Source: REEB95 sp963762425 (GTDB lineage Bacteria > Pseudomonadota > Alphaproteobacteria > ATCC43930 > CGMCC-115725). Taken from it: a stretch of 64,000 nucleotides of DNA. The stretch spans positions 170,958-234,957 of the forward strand of contig CAVXKY010000007.1 in the NCBI GenBank assembly GCA_963762425.1, read 5' to 3'. This document shows, in pieces, positions 8,879-15,833 of the stretch. The translations under genes were made by a program, and so were the position numbers. Each line of letters opens with the position of its first letter. Position 1 is the first letter of the stretch. The notes below the pieces were generated by a model, which worked only from the letters and a program-made list of their open reading frames with translations, was not told where the DNA came from and made no database searches.

Positions 8879-9692
8879 CTATTCGATCTGCGGTTCATCG
8901 ACCTCGTTCGGCGTCCTGCCATTGAATTCCGAGTGGGGTCGATCGGCGTTGTAGTAGCCGATCCAGCGTCCGATCCCGGCTCTTGCCTCGCTGCCGGTCT
9001 CGAAGGCATTGAGGAAGACGCATTCGTCCTTCAGCGACCGCCCCAGGCGCTCGATGAAGACGTTGTCCATCCAACGGCCGCGGCCATCCATCGAGATGCG
9101 GATACCGGCATCGCTCAGCGTGTTGGTGAAGGCGAAGCTGGTGAACTGGCTGCCTTAGTCGGTGTTGAAGATGCCGGGCCTGCCGTAACGGGCGATCGCC
9201 TCCTCCAACGCTGCGACACAGAAGTCGGCGTCCATCTGTTCGAGAGATGCTAGGCCAGGACCTTTCTGCTGGCCCAGTCCATAATCGCCACGAGATTGAA
9301 GAACCCTCGTCGCATCGGGATATAGGTCACGTCGGCACACCAGACCTGGTTCGACTCCGCGATGGTCAGATGGCGCACAGATACGGAAACATCTTGTGCT
9401 GCGGGTGCGGCTCGCTGATCTCCGGAGGCGGATAGATCGGTGCCAAGCCAATCTTAAGCATCAGCCGGCGGACGCGATGCCGCCCAACGCCCCAGCCCTG
9501 GCGCCGCAGATGCCGTGCCATCTGTCGCGAGCCGTACCAGGGCGGCTCGAGGAACTGCTCGTCGATCAGCCGCATGAGAGCCAGGTTCTCCGCGTTCTCC
9601 GGCACGGGCACGCGGTAGAACGAGGAGCGCGAGATCGACATCAGCTCGCACTGGCGCACGATCGAGAGCCGTGGATGACCGGGGTCGATCAT
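8879..9692 (-). pseudogene. IS3-family transposase OrfB (DDE integrase), degenerate
   Basis: Read across frames this is a nearly full OrfB. It starts MIDPGHPRLSIVRQCELMSI at 9692, continues through a helix-turn-helix-like RRQGWGVGRHRVRRLM region, and then an rve integrase core (NQVWCADVTYIPMRRGFF, MDADFCVAALEEAIARYG, MDNVFIERLGRSLKDE). The catalytic D-D-E residues are still recognisable. The gene is dead: there is a frameshift after KMFPYL near 9370, a TAG after RKVLA near 9252, and a TAA at 9155-9157 in place of the Gln that normally follows NTD. It ends at TAG 8879. Confidence 0.85.
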
Positions 9693-9712
9693 CGTCTTCC
9701 TCCGATCCAGGC

Positions 9713-9890
9713 TCAGCGACCGAAGGCCTTCGACAAAAAATCCCGCTCCACCACCAGCTGACCGATCTTAGCGTGAAGCCGGACGATCTCCCCATCCCGG
9801 CTCTTCTCCCGATTCAAGCCCTTCTCATCGAAGACCTGGGCAAGCTTCTCGACAGCCTCACGCTTCCAGGCTGCGATCTGGGTGCCTCAA
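9713..9890 (-). pseudogene. IS3-family OrfA, 3' fragment
   Basis: The reverse strand encodes TQIAAWKREAVEKLAQVF, EKSRDGEIVRLHAKIGQLVV and ERDFLSKAFGR before TGA at 9713-9715. This matches the leucine-zipper and C-terminal part of IS3-group OrfA. The normal N-terminal helix-turn-helix is absent because the element is cut at about 9890. OrfB begins 21 bp downstream, as expected for this IS family, where a frameshift fuses the two products. Confidence 0.75.
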
Positions 9891-10044
9891 GCACTTCGCG
9901 GCGAACCCAGACAATTTTTTCATTCAAGGCTTTTCGGAGAGTTTCACCATTATTGCGACTTGATTGATTTGCCCTCCACAATTTTAGATCGCGGGTGAAT
10001 TCCTCCAGTTTTGCAATCTTCTCCGCACTGGTCATAGCTGCCAC
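9886..10044 (-). pseudogene. N-terminal remnant of the IS-split gene downstream of thyX
   Basis: About 53 codons starting at GTG 10044 (or ATG 10035): MTSAEKIAKLEEFTRDLKLW, then a basic, amphipathic stretch ending near VWVRREVLEA. Beyond this the frame runs into the IS remnant. The start codon directly abuts the thyX stop, so the gene was probably translated together with thyX. Its partner fragment is at 8604-8860, in the right orientation and order. The middle of the protein seems to be lost or unrecognisable. No function can be assigned to this part alone. Confidence 0.55.
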
Positions 10045-10983
10045 TTATACTCCCTGCCCTAACTTCTCCATCACCTCCGCCCATTCGCGCTTCGACAACC
10101 CGCTCGTCTCCTGCGTCACTTTCTTGCCGGCTATGAGCTGCTTCACCACGTCGAGCGCGGCGGCCGAGAGATGCGCGCCGCCCATCCGGTGCTGGCGGAA
10201 GGCCTCGGCGGTCAAGGGAACCCACTTCTCCAAAACCCCGATCATGGCCTCGGCATAGGCCCTGATCTCGTATTGCGCGTGGTCGTCGGCGCGCAACGAG
10301 AGGAAATTCAGGAGATTGTGCAGGTCGGTCTTCCAGTACCACTGGGTGTAAAAATTCAAGGACAGGTTCATGCGCGCGAGCTCGCGCGCCAGGCCCTTGC
10401 GGTTCGGGTCGATCGGCTTACCGTCCTCGCTTTCGTTCAGCATTTCCGTATAGCCGCGATAGCTGCGCTCGGCGTCCTCGCGCAACAAATCGAGCACGCG
10501 CTTGGCTTCTTTGCCCGTCAGCACCTCGCCCCGGCCCTGGCGGTTCGAAACCGATTGCGCCGCCAAATGTTCGGGCGCGGGCAGGTAGAACTCGTTGTCG
10601 AGAATCGAATAGCGCGCGGAATATTCGTTCACGTTGGCGGTGCGGTGGCGGATCCACTGGCGAGCGACGAAGATCGGCAGTTTCACGTGAAACTTGATCT
10701 CGCACATCTCGAACGGCGTCGTATGCCGGTGCCGCATCAGATAGTGGATGAGGCCCTTGTCCTCGCTCACCTTCTTGGTGCCCTTGCCGTAGGAGACGCG
10801 CGCCGCCTGCACCACCGCCGCGTCGTCGCCCATGTAGTCGATGACACGGATGAAGCCGTGATCCAGCACCGGGATCGCCTGGTAGAGGATTTCCTCCAAC
10901 GCGGGCACGGTGGCGCGGCGCGTGGGCGCGGTTTCGGCGCGCTGCTTTTCAATCTCGGCTTTTTGCTCGGGCGTCAAAGGCAT
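10045..10983 (-). CDS. thyX: FAD-dependent thymidylate synthase ThyX
   Basis: Converts dUMP to dTMP using FAD/NADPH and methylenetetrahydrofolate. The 312-residue protein carries the ThyX signature RHRTANVNEYSARYS (RHR-x7-S pattern) after FVARQWI. An N-terminal extension of about 30 charged residues precedes the core, and the C-terminal half contains LNLSLNFYTQWYWKTDLHNL. The segment FHVKL is encoded by TTT CAC GTG AAA CTG and creates a parS-like palindrome (see 10679). The gene is followed without a gap by the IS-split gene. No thyA is seen in the window. Confidence 0.96.
   Translation of the reverse strand: MPLTPEQKAEIEKQRAETAPTRRATVPALEEILYQAIPVLDHGFIRVIDYMGDDAAVVQAARVSYGKGTKKVSEDKGLIHYLMRHRHTTPFEMCEIKFHVKLPIFVARQWIRHRTANVNEYSARYSILDNEFYLPAPEHLAAQSVSNRQGRGEVLTGKEAKRVLDLLREDAERSYRGYTEMLNESEDGKPIDPNRKGLARELARMNLSLNFYTQWYWKTDLHNLLNFLSLRADDHAQYEIRAYAEAMIGVLEKWVPLTAEAFRQHRMGGAHLSAAALDVVKQLIAGKKVTQETSGLSKREWAEVMEKLGQGV
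10679..10694. promoter_or_regulatory. parS-like ParB-binding palindrome inside thyX
   Basis: The sequence AGTTTCACGTGAAACT is a perfect 16-bp palindrome. Its inner 14 bases are identical to the core of the bacterial parS consensus TGTTTCACGTGAAACA; only the outermost pair differs. It lies within the thyX reading frame and uses TTT and AAA codons, which are disfavoured in DNA this GC-rich, as expected if the site itself is selected. ParB nucleation here would place the locus in the origin-proximal part of the chromosome. Confidence 0.65.
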
Positions 10984-11041
10984 GGGAGGCGCACTTTAGC
11001 CGCCGTCCCGCCCACCTCCAAGGAGGACTCGGGGCTCCTAG

Positions 11042-11069
11042 TTGTGCGTTAACGGAAAAGGCCTATATT
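11042..11069 (+). promoter_or_regulatory. Predicted sigma-70-type promoter of ssrA
   Basis: TTGTGC (11042-11047) and TATATT (11064-11069) are separated by 16 bp and sit just upstream of the acceptor half of the permuted tmRNA gene. This predicts transcription starting at about 11075. The region is more AT-rich than its surroundings. Confidence 0.55.
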
Positions 11070-11072
11070 GAA

Positions 11073-11360
11073 GGGGCTGGGCAACCAGCTATGGCGATAA
11101 ACGGCGCATGGAATATGCGTTGCGGACCCGGGGGCAGTACCCGGCGCCTCCACCAGTTTCGCGGGACCCCGAAAATCCCGCGCCTTACGGGGGCGAACTA
11201 GGATCGACGCGCGTAGTAAAGATGCAACTTTCGCCCGGCATGGTACCGCCGTTATCGGGCCAACAACCAAGTGCGAACGATAACACTATCGCACTCGCTG
11301 CTTAGTCACTAAGCAAGCGCGGTCCGGGGGGCACCGGGCAACAGAAGCCCCCCACTTATT
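11073..11360 (+). ncRNA. ssrA: Circularly permuted two-piece tmRNA
   Basis: Rescues stalled ribosomes and tags the nascent protein for degradation. The acceptor half comes first: a GCTGG-GCAA-CCAGC hairpin near 11076, a T-arm (11128-11144), then CGCCTCC, A and an encoded CCA ending at 11155. A 33-nt intervening segment with a GCGGGA/TCCCGC hairpin follows (11156-11188). The coding half begins at about 11189 with GGGGGCG, which pairs with the acceptor strand, then GAACTAGGATCGACG. The tag frame runs from GCG 11273 to TAG 11303-11305 and encodes ANDNTIALAA. The final GC-rich hairpin (about 11325-11352) is the likely 3' end. This permuted form is typical of Alphaproteobacteria. Confidence 0.93.
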
Positions 11361-11395
11361 TCGGTCTTGCATCAACCGCCGAGGGTGACGGCACC

Positions 11396-11884
11396 GTGAA
11401 AGACCTGTTGCGATACGACAAGATGGTCGAGGCGGCCTTGCGCGGCGTGGTGCGCGAGGCACTCGCCCGCGCGGCGGCCGACGGCATGCCCGGCGCGCAT
11501 CACTTCTACATCACCTTCAAGACCGGCTTCGAGGGCGTCGAGCTGCCCGCGCATCTGCGCGCCAAGCACCCCGAGGAGATGACCGTGGTGCTGGAGCACC
11601 AGTTCTGGGACCTCGTCGTGGAGGAAGACCGTTTCGCGGTGACGCTGTCCTTCCAGAACAAGCCCGAACGCCTGGTGATTCCGTTCGAGTCGATCCTGTC
11701 CTTCGCCGATCCGGCGGTGAAATTCGGCCTGCAATTCCAGCAAGCCGCCGCCGCCAACCAGGAGGACCATCCGCCCGAGGCGGCCGAACCCTTGCCCGAA
11801 TCCGAAACCGCCGCCGGGCCCCCCGCCAAATCCGGCGACAAGGGCGCCGACGTGGTCAACATCGACAAGTTCAGGAAGAAATAA
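11396..11884 (+). CDS. sspB: SspB family ClpXP specificity-enhancing adaptor
   Basis: Binds ssrA-tagged substrates and delivers them to ClpXP. The 162-residue protein has the compact substrate-binding fold of alphaproteobacterial SspB (residues 1-110: HFYITFKTGFEGVELPAHLR, LEHQFWDLVV, FSVTL-like strands, IPFESILSFADPAVKFGLQF). An acidic Pro/Ala-rich linker follows, then a conserved ClpX-docking tail (DVVNIDKFRKK). The start is GTG 11396, with GAGGGTG upstream. It is only about 35 bp downstream of the ssrA gene, so the tag and its adaptor are neighbours and perhaps co-expressed. Confidence 0.92.
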   Translation: MKDLLRYDKMVEAALRGVVREALARAAADGMPGAHHFYITFKTGFEGVELPAHLRAKHPEEMTVVLEHQFWDLVVEEDRFAVTLSFQNKPERLVIPFESILSFADPAVKFGLQFQQAAAANQEDHPPEAAEPLPESETAAGPPAKSGDKGADVVNIDKFRKK

Positions 11885-11927
11885 CGGCAAGAAGAACGGG
11901 TGGTGTCTCGGTTTGACGCTGCATAAC

Positions 11928-12022
11928 CACCCTGAGCCCTTCACCCTTCGACAGGCTCAGGGTGAGGAAACATTGGTGATGGCATTAAGAAAAGCGCCTT
12001 ACCCTGAGCTTGTCGAAGGGCG
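11928..12022. repeat. Palindromic intergenic repeat cluster (CCCTGAGC type)
   Basis: The 252-bp sspB-fumarase gap contains CACCCTGAGCC (11928-11938) and its exact complement GGCTCAGGGTG (11954-11964), an 11-bp hairpin stem. A further related copy, TTACCCTGAGCTTGTCGAAG (11999-12018, then GGCG), lies in inverted orientation to 11943-11966. The motif pair resembles dispersed intergenic repeats known from several alphaproteobacterial genomes. It may act as a transcription terminator for sspB. The remainder of the gap shows no gene. Confidence 0.7.
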
Positions 12023-12136
12023 CACAACGCTTATCCAGCACTCAAGATGAGACGTACCGGAAGACGGCCCGGCTTGACGGGCGGGCGGAATAGGGCTTCT
12101 CTCGGCCCGCTTTCCTGATCCGAAGGGCGGTAGACC

Positions 12137-13750
12137 ATGGGCGAGAGCGATTTTCACGAGCTGTTTCCGCTGGGCGAGGACGACGCGCCCTACCGCAAGC
12201 TCACCTCGGATTATGTCGGCACGGGCGATTTCGCCGGCCAAACCATGCTCAAGGTCGATCTCCGGGCGCTGACCGAGCTGGCGCACCAGGCCTTCATCGA
12301 TTGCGCCCATCTGCTGCGCCCCGGCCATTTGAAGCAGCTGCGCGCCATCCTCGACGACCCCGAGGCCTCGGCCAACGACAAGTTCGTGGCCTTCGACCTC
12401 ATGAAGAACGCCAATATCGCCGCCGGCAAGGTCCTGCCGATGTGCCAGGACACCGGCACCGCCATCGTCATGGGCAAGAAGGGCCAGCGCGTCTGGACCG
12501 GCGGCAACGACGCCGCCGCGCTTTCGGCCGGCATCCGCCGCACCTTCATCGAGACCAATCTGCGTTACAGCCAGGTGGCGCCGCTTTCCATGTATGACGA
12601 GGTCAACACCGGCGACAACCTGCCGGCGCAGATCGACCTCTATGCCGACGAGGGCGACGAATACCATTTCCTGTTCGTCGCCAAGGGCGGCGGCTCGGCC
12701 AATAAGAGCTTCCTCTATCAGCAGACCAGGGCGGTGCTGAGCCCGAAATCGCTCATCAAGTTCCTGGACGAGAAGATCAAGACGCTCGGCACGGCCGCCT
12801 GCCCGCCCTATCACCTGGCGATCGTCATCGGCGGCACCTCGGCCGAGTTGAACCTCAAGACCGTGAAGCTCGCCTCCTGCCGCTATCTCGACACCCTGCC
12901 GGCCAAGGGCAACAAGTTCGGCCAGGCCTATCGCGACCGCGATTTCGAGCAGGAGGTGTTGCAGCTGACGCGCGGCATGGGCATCGGCGCGCAATTCGGC
13001 GGCAAGTATTTCTGCCACGACGTGCGGGTGATCCGGCTCCCCCGGCACGGGGCGAGCGTGCCCATCGGCCTCGGCGTCTCCTGTTCCGCCGACCGACAGG
13101 TCCTGGGCAAGATTTCGCGCGACGGCGTGTTCCTGGAGCAGCTCGAGACCAACCCGGCGCAGTACCTGCCCGAAATCGACGAGGAGAAACTGGGCGGCGA
13201 CGTCGTCCGGATCGACCTCAAGCAGCCGATGTCGGAAATCCGCAAGCTCCTGTCGCGCCACCCGATCAAGACGCGGCTTGCGCTCAACGGCACGCTCATC
13301 GTCGCGCGCGACATCGCCCATGCCAAGCTCAAGGACCGGCTCGACGGCGGCCAGGGCCTGCCGCAATACGTCAAGGACCACCCGATCTACTATGCCGGCC
13401 CGGCCAAGACCCCGCAGGGCTTCGCCTCGGGCTCCTTCGGCCCGACCACGGCGGGACGCATGGATGCCTATGTCGACCAGTTCATGGCGGCGGGCGGCAG
13501 TTTCGTGACCCTGGCCAAGGGCAATCGCGGCGCGGAAGTGCGCGAGGCCTGCAAGAAATACGGCGGCTTCTACTTGGGCTCGGTCGGCGGCCCGGCGGCG
13601 CGTCTAGCGCAGGATTGCATCAAGAAGGTCGAGGTGGTGGAATACCCCGAACTCGGCATGGAAGCGGTGTGGCGGATCGAGGTGGTGGATTTCCCCGCCT
13701 TCATCGTCATCGACGACAAGGGCAACGACTTCTTCGCCAAGCTGGTTTGA
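12137..13750 (+). CDS. fumA: Class I (4Fe-4S) fumarate hydratase
   Basis: Interconverts fumarate and malate in the TCA cycle using an oxygen-sensitive 4Fe-4S cluster. The 537-residue protein is a fused alpha/beta class I fumarase. Cluster-ligand cysteines occur in PMCQDTGTAIVMG, YFCHDVRVIRLPRHGAS and SCSADRQ. The C-terminal beta part includes GPTTAGRMDAYVDQFMAAGG and the YPELGMEAVWRIEV stretch. Start ATG 12137 gives MGESDFHELFPLG. Length is normal for bacterial two-domain enzymes. It stands alone before the sigma-factor cluster. Confidence 0.94.
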   Translation: MGESDFHELFPLGEDDAPYRKLTSDYVGTGDFAGQTMLKVDLRALTELAHQAFIDCAHLLRPGHLKQLRAILDDPEASANDKFVAFDLMKNANIAAGKVLPMCQDTGTAIVMGKKGQRVWTGGNDAAALSAGIRRTFIETNLRYSQVAPLSMYDEVNTGDNLPAQIDLYADEGDEYHFLFVAKGGGSANKSFLYQQTRAVLSPKSLIKFLDEKIKTLGTAACPPYHLAIVIGGTSAELNLKTVKLASCRYLDTLPAKGNKFGQAYRDRDFEQEVLQLTRGMGIGAQFGGKYFCHDVRVIRLPRHGASVPIGLGVSCSADRQVLGKISRDGVFLEQLETNPAQYLPEIDEEKLGGDVVRIDLKQPMSEIRKLLSRHPIKTRLALNGTLIVARDIAHAKLKDRLDGGQGLPQYVKDHPIYYAGPAKTPQGFASGSFGPTTAGRMDAYVDQFMAAGGSFVTLAKGNRGAEVREACKKYGGFYLGSVGGPAARLAQDCIKKVEVVEYPELGMEAVWRIEVVDFPAFIVIDDKGNDFFAKLV

Positions 13751-13784
13751 AGCGCGGGTTGCTGAACAAGAACCAAGGAAACGC

Positions 13785-14339
13785 GTGGCAGAGACCATCG
13801 ACCTCGCGGCCCTGATCCGGGGCGAAAAGGCGCCGTGGGACGCCTTCGTGCGGCGCTATGCCGGGCTGATTCTCTCCGCCGTGCGCAGCCAGTCGCGCGA
13901 CGGCGCCGACATCGACGATCTGATGCAGGAGGTCTTCCTGCGCCTGTGCAAGGACGGCTTCCGGCTCCTGAAGACCTATGACGCGACGCGCGCCGGGCTT
14001 TCGACCTGGCTCACCATCGTCGCGCGTTCGACCGCGCGCGACGTGCTGCGCCGCCGCCAGCCCCAGACCACGCCCTACGAGGCGGTGCCCGAATCGGCGC
14101 TGGCGGTCGATCCGCCGACGCATGAACACATCAAGCTGCCGGACGAGCTGCTGTCGCCGCGCCAGAAGCTGGTGCTGGCCATGCTGTACGAGCGCGACAT
14201 GGACGTAACCGAGGTGGCCAAGTCCCTGGGGGTCGATCCCCAGACGGTGCGCAGCACCCACCACAAGGCCATGCTCAAGCTCAGGAGCCATTTCGCCATC
14301 GACGACACCGGCAAGGCCGTGGGAGATAAAACCGGCTGA
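13785..14339 (+). CDS. ECF-type sigma-70 family RNA polymerase sigma factor
   Basis: A 184-residue alternative sigma factor. Region 2 is recognisable as FVRRYAGLILSAVRS through DDLMQEVFLRLCK, and region 4 as SPRQKLVLAMLYERDMDVTEVAKSLGVDPQTVRSTHHKAMLKLR. GTG 13785 is supported by AAGGAA at 13775-13780. It is followed by a membrane protein likely to be its anti-sigma factor (14393) and a Spy-like periplasmic protein, which suggests an envelope- or metal-stress regulon. The regulated promoters are unknown. Confidence 0.88.
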   Translation: MAETIDLAALIRGEKAPWDAFVRRYAGLILSAVRSQSRDGADIDDLMQEVFLRLCKDGFRLLKTYDATRAGLSTWLTIVARSTARDVLRRRQPQTTPYEAVPESALAVDPPTHEHIKLPDELLSPRQKLVLAMLYERDMDVTEVAKSLGVDPQTVRSTHHKAMLKLRSHFAIDDTGKAVGDKTG

Positions 14340-14392
14340 AACGGGGATGGATAAGGGGTTTTATGCCTAAATTAGGGAAGCGGAGATGACCT

Positions 14393-14929
14393 ATGAGTGA
14401 ATCGGGGGACGATAACCGGGCCGAGGAAGCCGCGTTGTGGCGGCGATTCCGCGCGCTTGAACGGAAATCCGGATTGAAGGTCAGGGAGTTAGGCGATCCC
14501 TTGACGCTGGCCGCCTATGCCGAGGGCCGGCTCGGGACCAAGGCCGCGGAAGCGGTCGAAGGCTTCCTGGCGGCCAAGCCCGAGATCATCGGCGATATCC
14601 TGGCGGCGCGGGCCGCGGTGCAAGCCTCGGCGCCGGTGGCGTCCGAGGCCATGATCGCCCGGGCCGCCGATCTCGTGGCTCCCCGGGCGGCGAAAGCCTT
14701 CGAACGGCGCGTCGTGCCCTTCCGTCCCGCTCCGGCGCAAACCGCGGGTTGGCGCGTAACCGTGTCGCGCTTCGCCATCGCGGCGAGCCTGGTCGTCACC
14801 GGCCTGGTCGGCTTCGCGCTCGGCAGCGACACCTACGGCAATTTTGCGCAATCGCGCGTCGAAACCTCCGCCCCCGACCTGTTCGACCAGCCCGCGGGCT
14901 TCCTTAGCGGCGAGGATTCAAGCTCGTGA
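14393..14929 (+). CDS. Putative membrane-anchored anti-sigma factor
   Basis: A 178-residue protein with a cytoplasmic N-terminal part (residues 1-120, acidic then Arg-rich, containing LTLAAYAEGRL and a helical segment GFLAAKPEIIGDI). One transmembrane helix follows at about residues 124-146 (FAIAASLVVTGLVGFALG) and a short periplasmic tail. A position one gene behind an ECF sigma factor and this topology fit an anti-sigma factor, though no ZAS zinc motif (HxxxCxxC) is present. The start has GGAG upstream. The stop overlaps the next start as GTGA. Confidence 0.6.
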   Translation: MSESGDDNRAEEAALWRRFRALERKSGLKVRELGDPLTLAAYAEGRLGTKAAEAVEGFLAAKPEIIGDILAARAAVQASAPVASEAMIARAADLVAPRAAKAFERRVVPFRPAPAQTAGWRVTVSRFAIAASLVVTGLVGFALGSDTYGNFAQSRVETSAPDLFDQPAGFLSGEDSSS

Positions 14930-15399
14930 CCGGCATCGACCCCTCTGGCCGTCCCGCCGGCGGGCGCGGACGGTTTCTCCTGGTTGCGTTTGCGCTGTCG
15001 CTCACCCTTAACATCTTCTTCGTCGCCGGGTTGGTCTGGACCCGGACCATGAATCATCCGGCGCCGCCGCCGGCGGCGGCCGAACGCTTCGAACAGATCG
15101 CCAAGGACATCAACCTGACCGGCGATCAGCTCGCCGCCTTCAACCAATTCGAACAAGCGTTCCGCGAGCGCCAGCGTCAGCTGCGCGATCAGAATCGGCC
15201 GATCTTCGAGGTGGTATGGAGCGAACTGGTGAAACCGCAACCCGACCAGGACAAGATATCCAGCCTGATCGCGCAGGCCGGCGAGAACCGCCGCGCCGCG
15301 CAAAAGGACAATACCGCGGCGCTGATAACCTTCCTGGCGGCGCTGCCGCCCGAACAACGCGCCCGGTTCGCCGACCTTGCCCAGCAGCGCCGCCGATAG
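14926..15399 (+). CDS. Spy/CpxP-like periplasmic (heavy-metal sensor family) protein
   Basis: A 157-residue protein with one N-terminal membrane anchor or signal (about residues 18-38) and a wholly helical periplasmic domain. That domain contains INLTGDQLAAFNQFEQAFRE and LAALPPEQRARFADL, resembling the LTxxQ repeats of Spy, CpxP and ZraP proteins. Members chaperone envelope proteins or bind metals. Start GTG 14926 is chosen for its 4-bp overlap with the putative anti-sigma gene. Context suggests that it is an effector or sensor in the same ECF circuit. Confidence 0.7.
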   Translation: MTGIDPSGRPAGGRGRFLLVAFALSLTLNIFFVAGLVWTRTMNHPAPPPAAAERFEQIAKDINLTGDQLAAFNQFEQAFRERQRQLRDQNRPIFEVVWSELVKPQPDQDKISSLIAQAGENRRAAQKDNTAALITFLAALPPEQRARFADLAQQRRR

Positions 15400-15439
15400 G
15401 CGGCCGATTGATTTCGGCAAAGGGGCGGATTCCGCGAAG

Positions 15440-15667
15440 ATGACCGAACCGCGCAAGCGCTCGATCCGGATATCCGGCCACGCCACCAGCCTGACGCTGG
15501 AGGAACCGTTCTGGCACGATCTGCGGACCCTGGCGAAAAAGCGCAAGCTCTCGCTCAACGCGCTGGTGGGCGGGATCGACGCCGGCCGCGGCGGCAATCT
15601 GTCGAGCGCTCTGCGCCTCTTCATCCGCGATTGCTACCGCAGCGGCGAGTTGGGACCGCATGGCTGA
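15440..15667 (+). CDS. Ribbon-helix-helix domain protein
   Basis: A 75-residue basic protein: MTEPRKRSIRISGHATSLTL, then EEPFWHDLRTLAKKRKLSLN and ALVGGIDAGR. The beta strand followed by two helices matches the RHH_4-type family of small alphaproteobacterial DNA-binding proteins. ATG 15440 is preferred over upstream in-frame codons because GGCGGATTCCGCGAAG precedes it and the family begins here. It overlaps the next gene by 8 bp, an arrangement (RHH then DUF4169) often seen in this class. Confidence 0.8.
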   Translation: MTEPRKRSIRISGHATSLTLEEPFWHDLRTLAKKRKLSLNALVGGIDAGRGGNLSSALRLFIRDCYRSGELGPHG

Positions 15668-15833
15668 GCCGGTCAATCTCAACCGTTTCCGCAAGGCGCG
15701 AAAGCGCGCGGAAGAAACCAAACGGGCGGCGGAAAACCGCGTCGCCTTCGGCCGCCCCAAGGCCGAACGCGACAAGGATCGCGGCGAGGCCCGAAAAACC
15801 GACCGGGATCTCGACGGCAAGAAACTCGACTAG
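15660..15833 (+). CDS. DUF4169 small basic protein
   Basis: A 57-residue, strongly charged protein beginning MAEPVNLNRFRKARKRAEET and ending DLDGKKLD. The VNLNRFRKA start and the NRVAFGRPKAERD segment are hallmarks of DUF4169, a short alphaproteobacterial family of unknown role. The start overlaps the end of the RHH gene by 8 bp. Its TAG stop lies in CTAG and overlaps the stop of the convergent dehydrogenase gene. Confidence 0.85.
   Translation: MAEPVNLNRFRKARKRAEETKRAAENRVAFGRPKAERDKDRGEARKTDRDLDGKKLD

Larger units (their letters stand above)
8864..9890 (-). mobile_element. Decayed IS3-family insertion sequence
   Basis: A roughly 1-kb remnant containing the 3' part of orfA and a broken orfB of the IS3 family. 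The orfA side is truncated: its recognisable sequence begins only at QIAAWKREAVEKL near 9885, so the terminal inverted repeat and N-terminus on that side are missing. It sits between two pieces of one AT-rich gene that read in the same direction. No target-site duplication could be identified by eye. The several stops and frameshifts mean that it cannot transpose by itself. Confidence 0.8.

Noticed and set aside
8864..9890. A complete, active insertion sequence
   Set aside because: OrfA is truncated, OrfB has stops and frameshifts, and no pair of terminal inverted repeats or target duplication was seen.
11049..11270. Leftward 73-codon open frame across the tmRNA gene
   Set aside because: The tmRNA structure fully explains this sequence, and the protein has no recognisable features.
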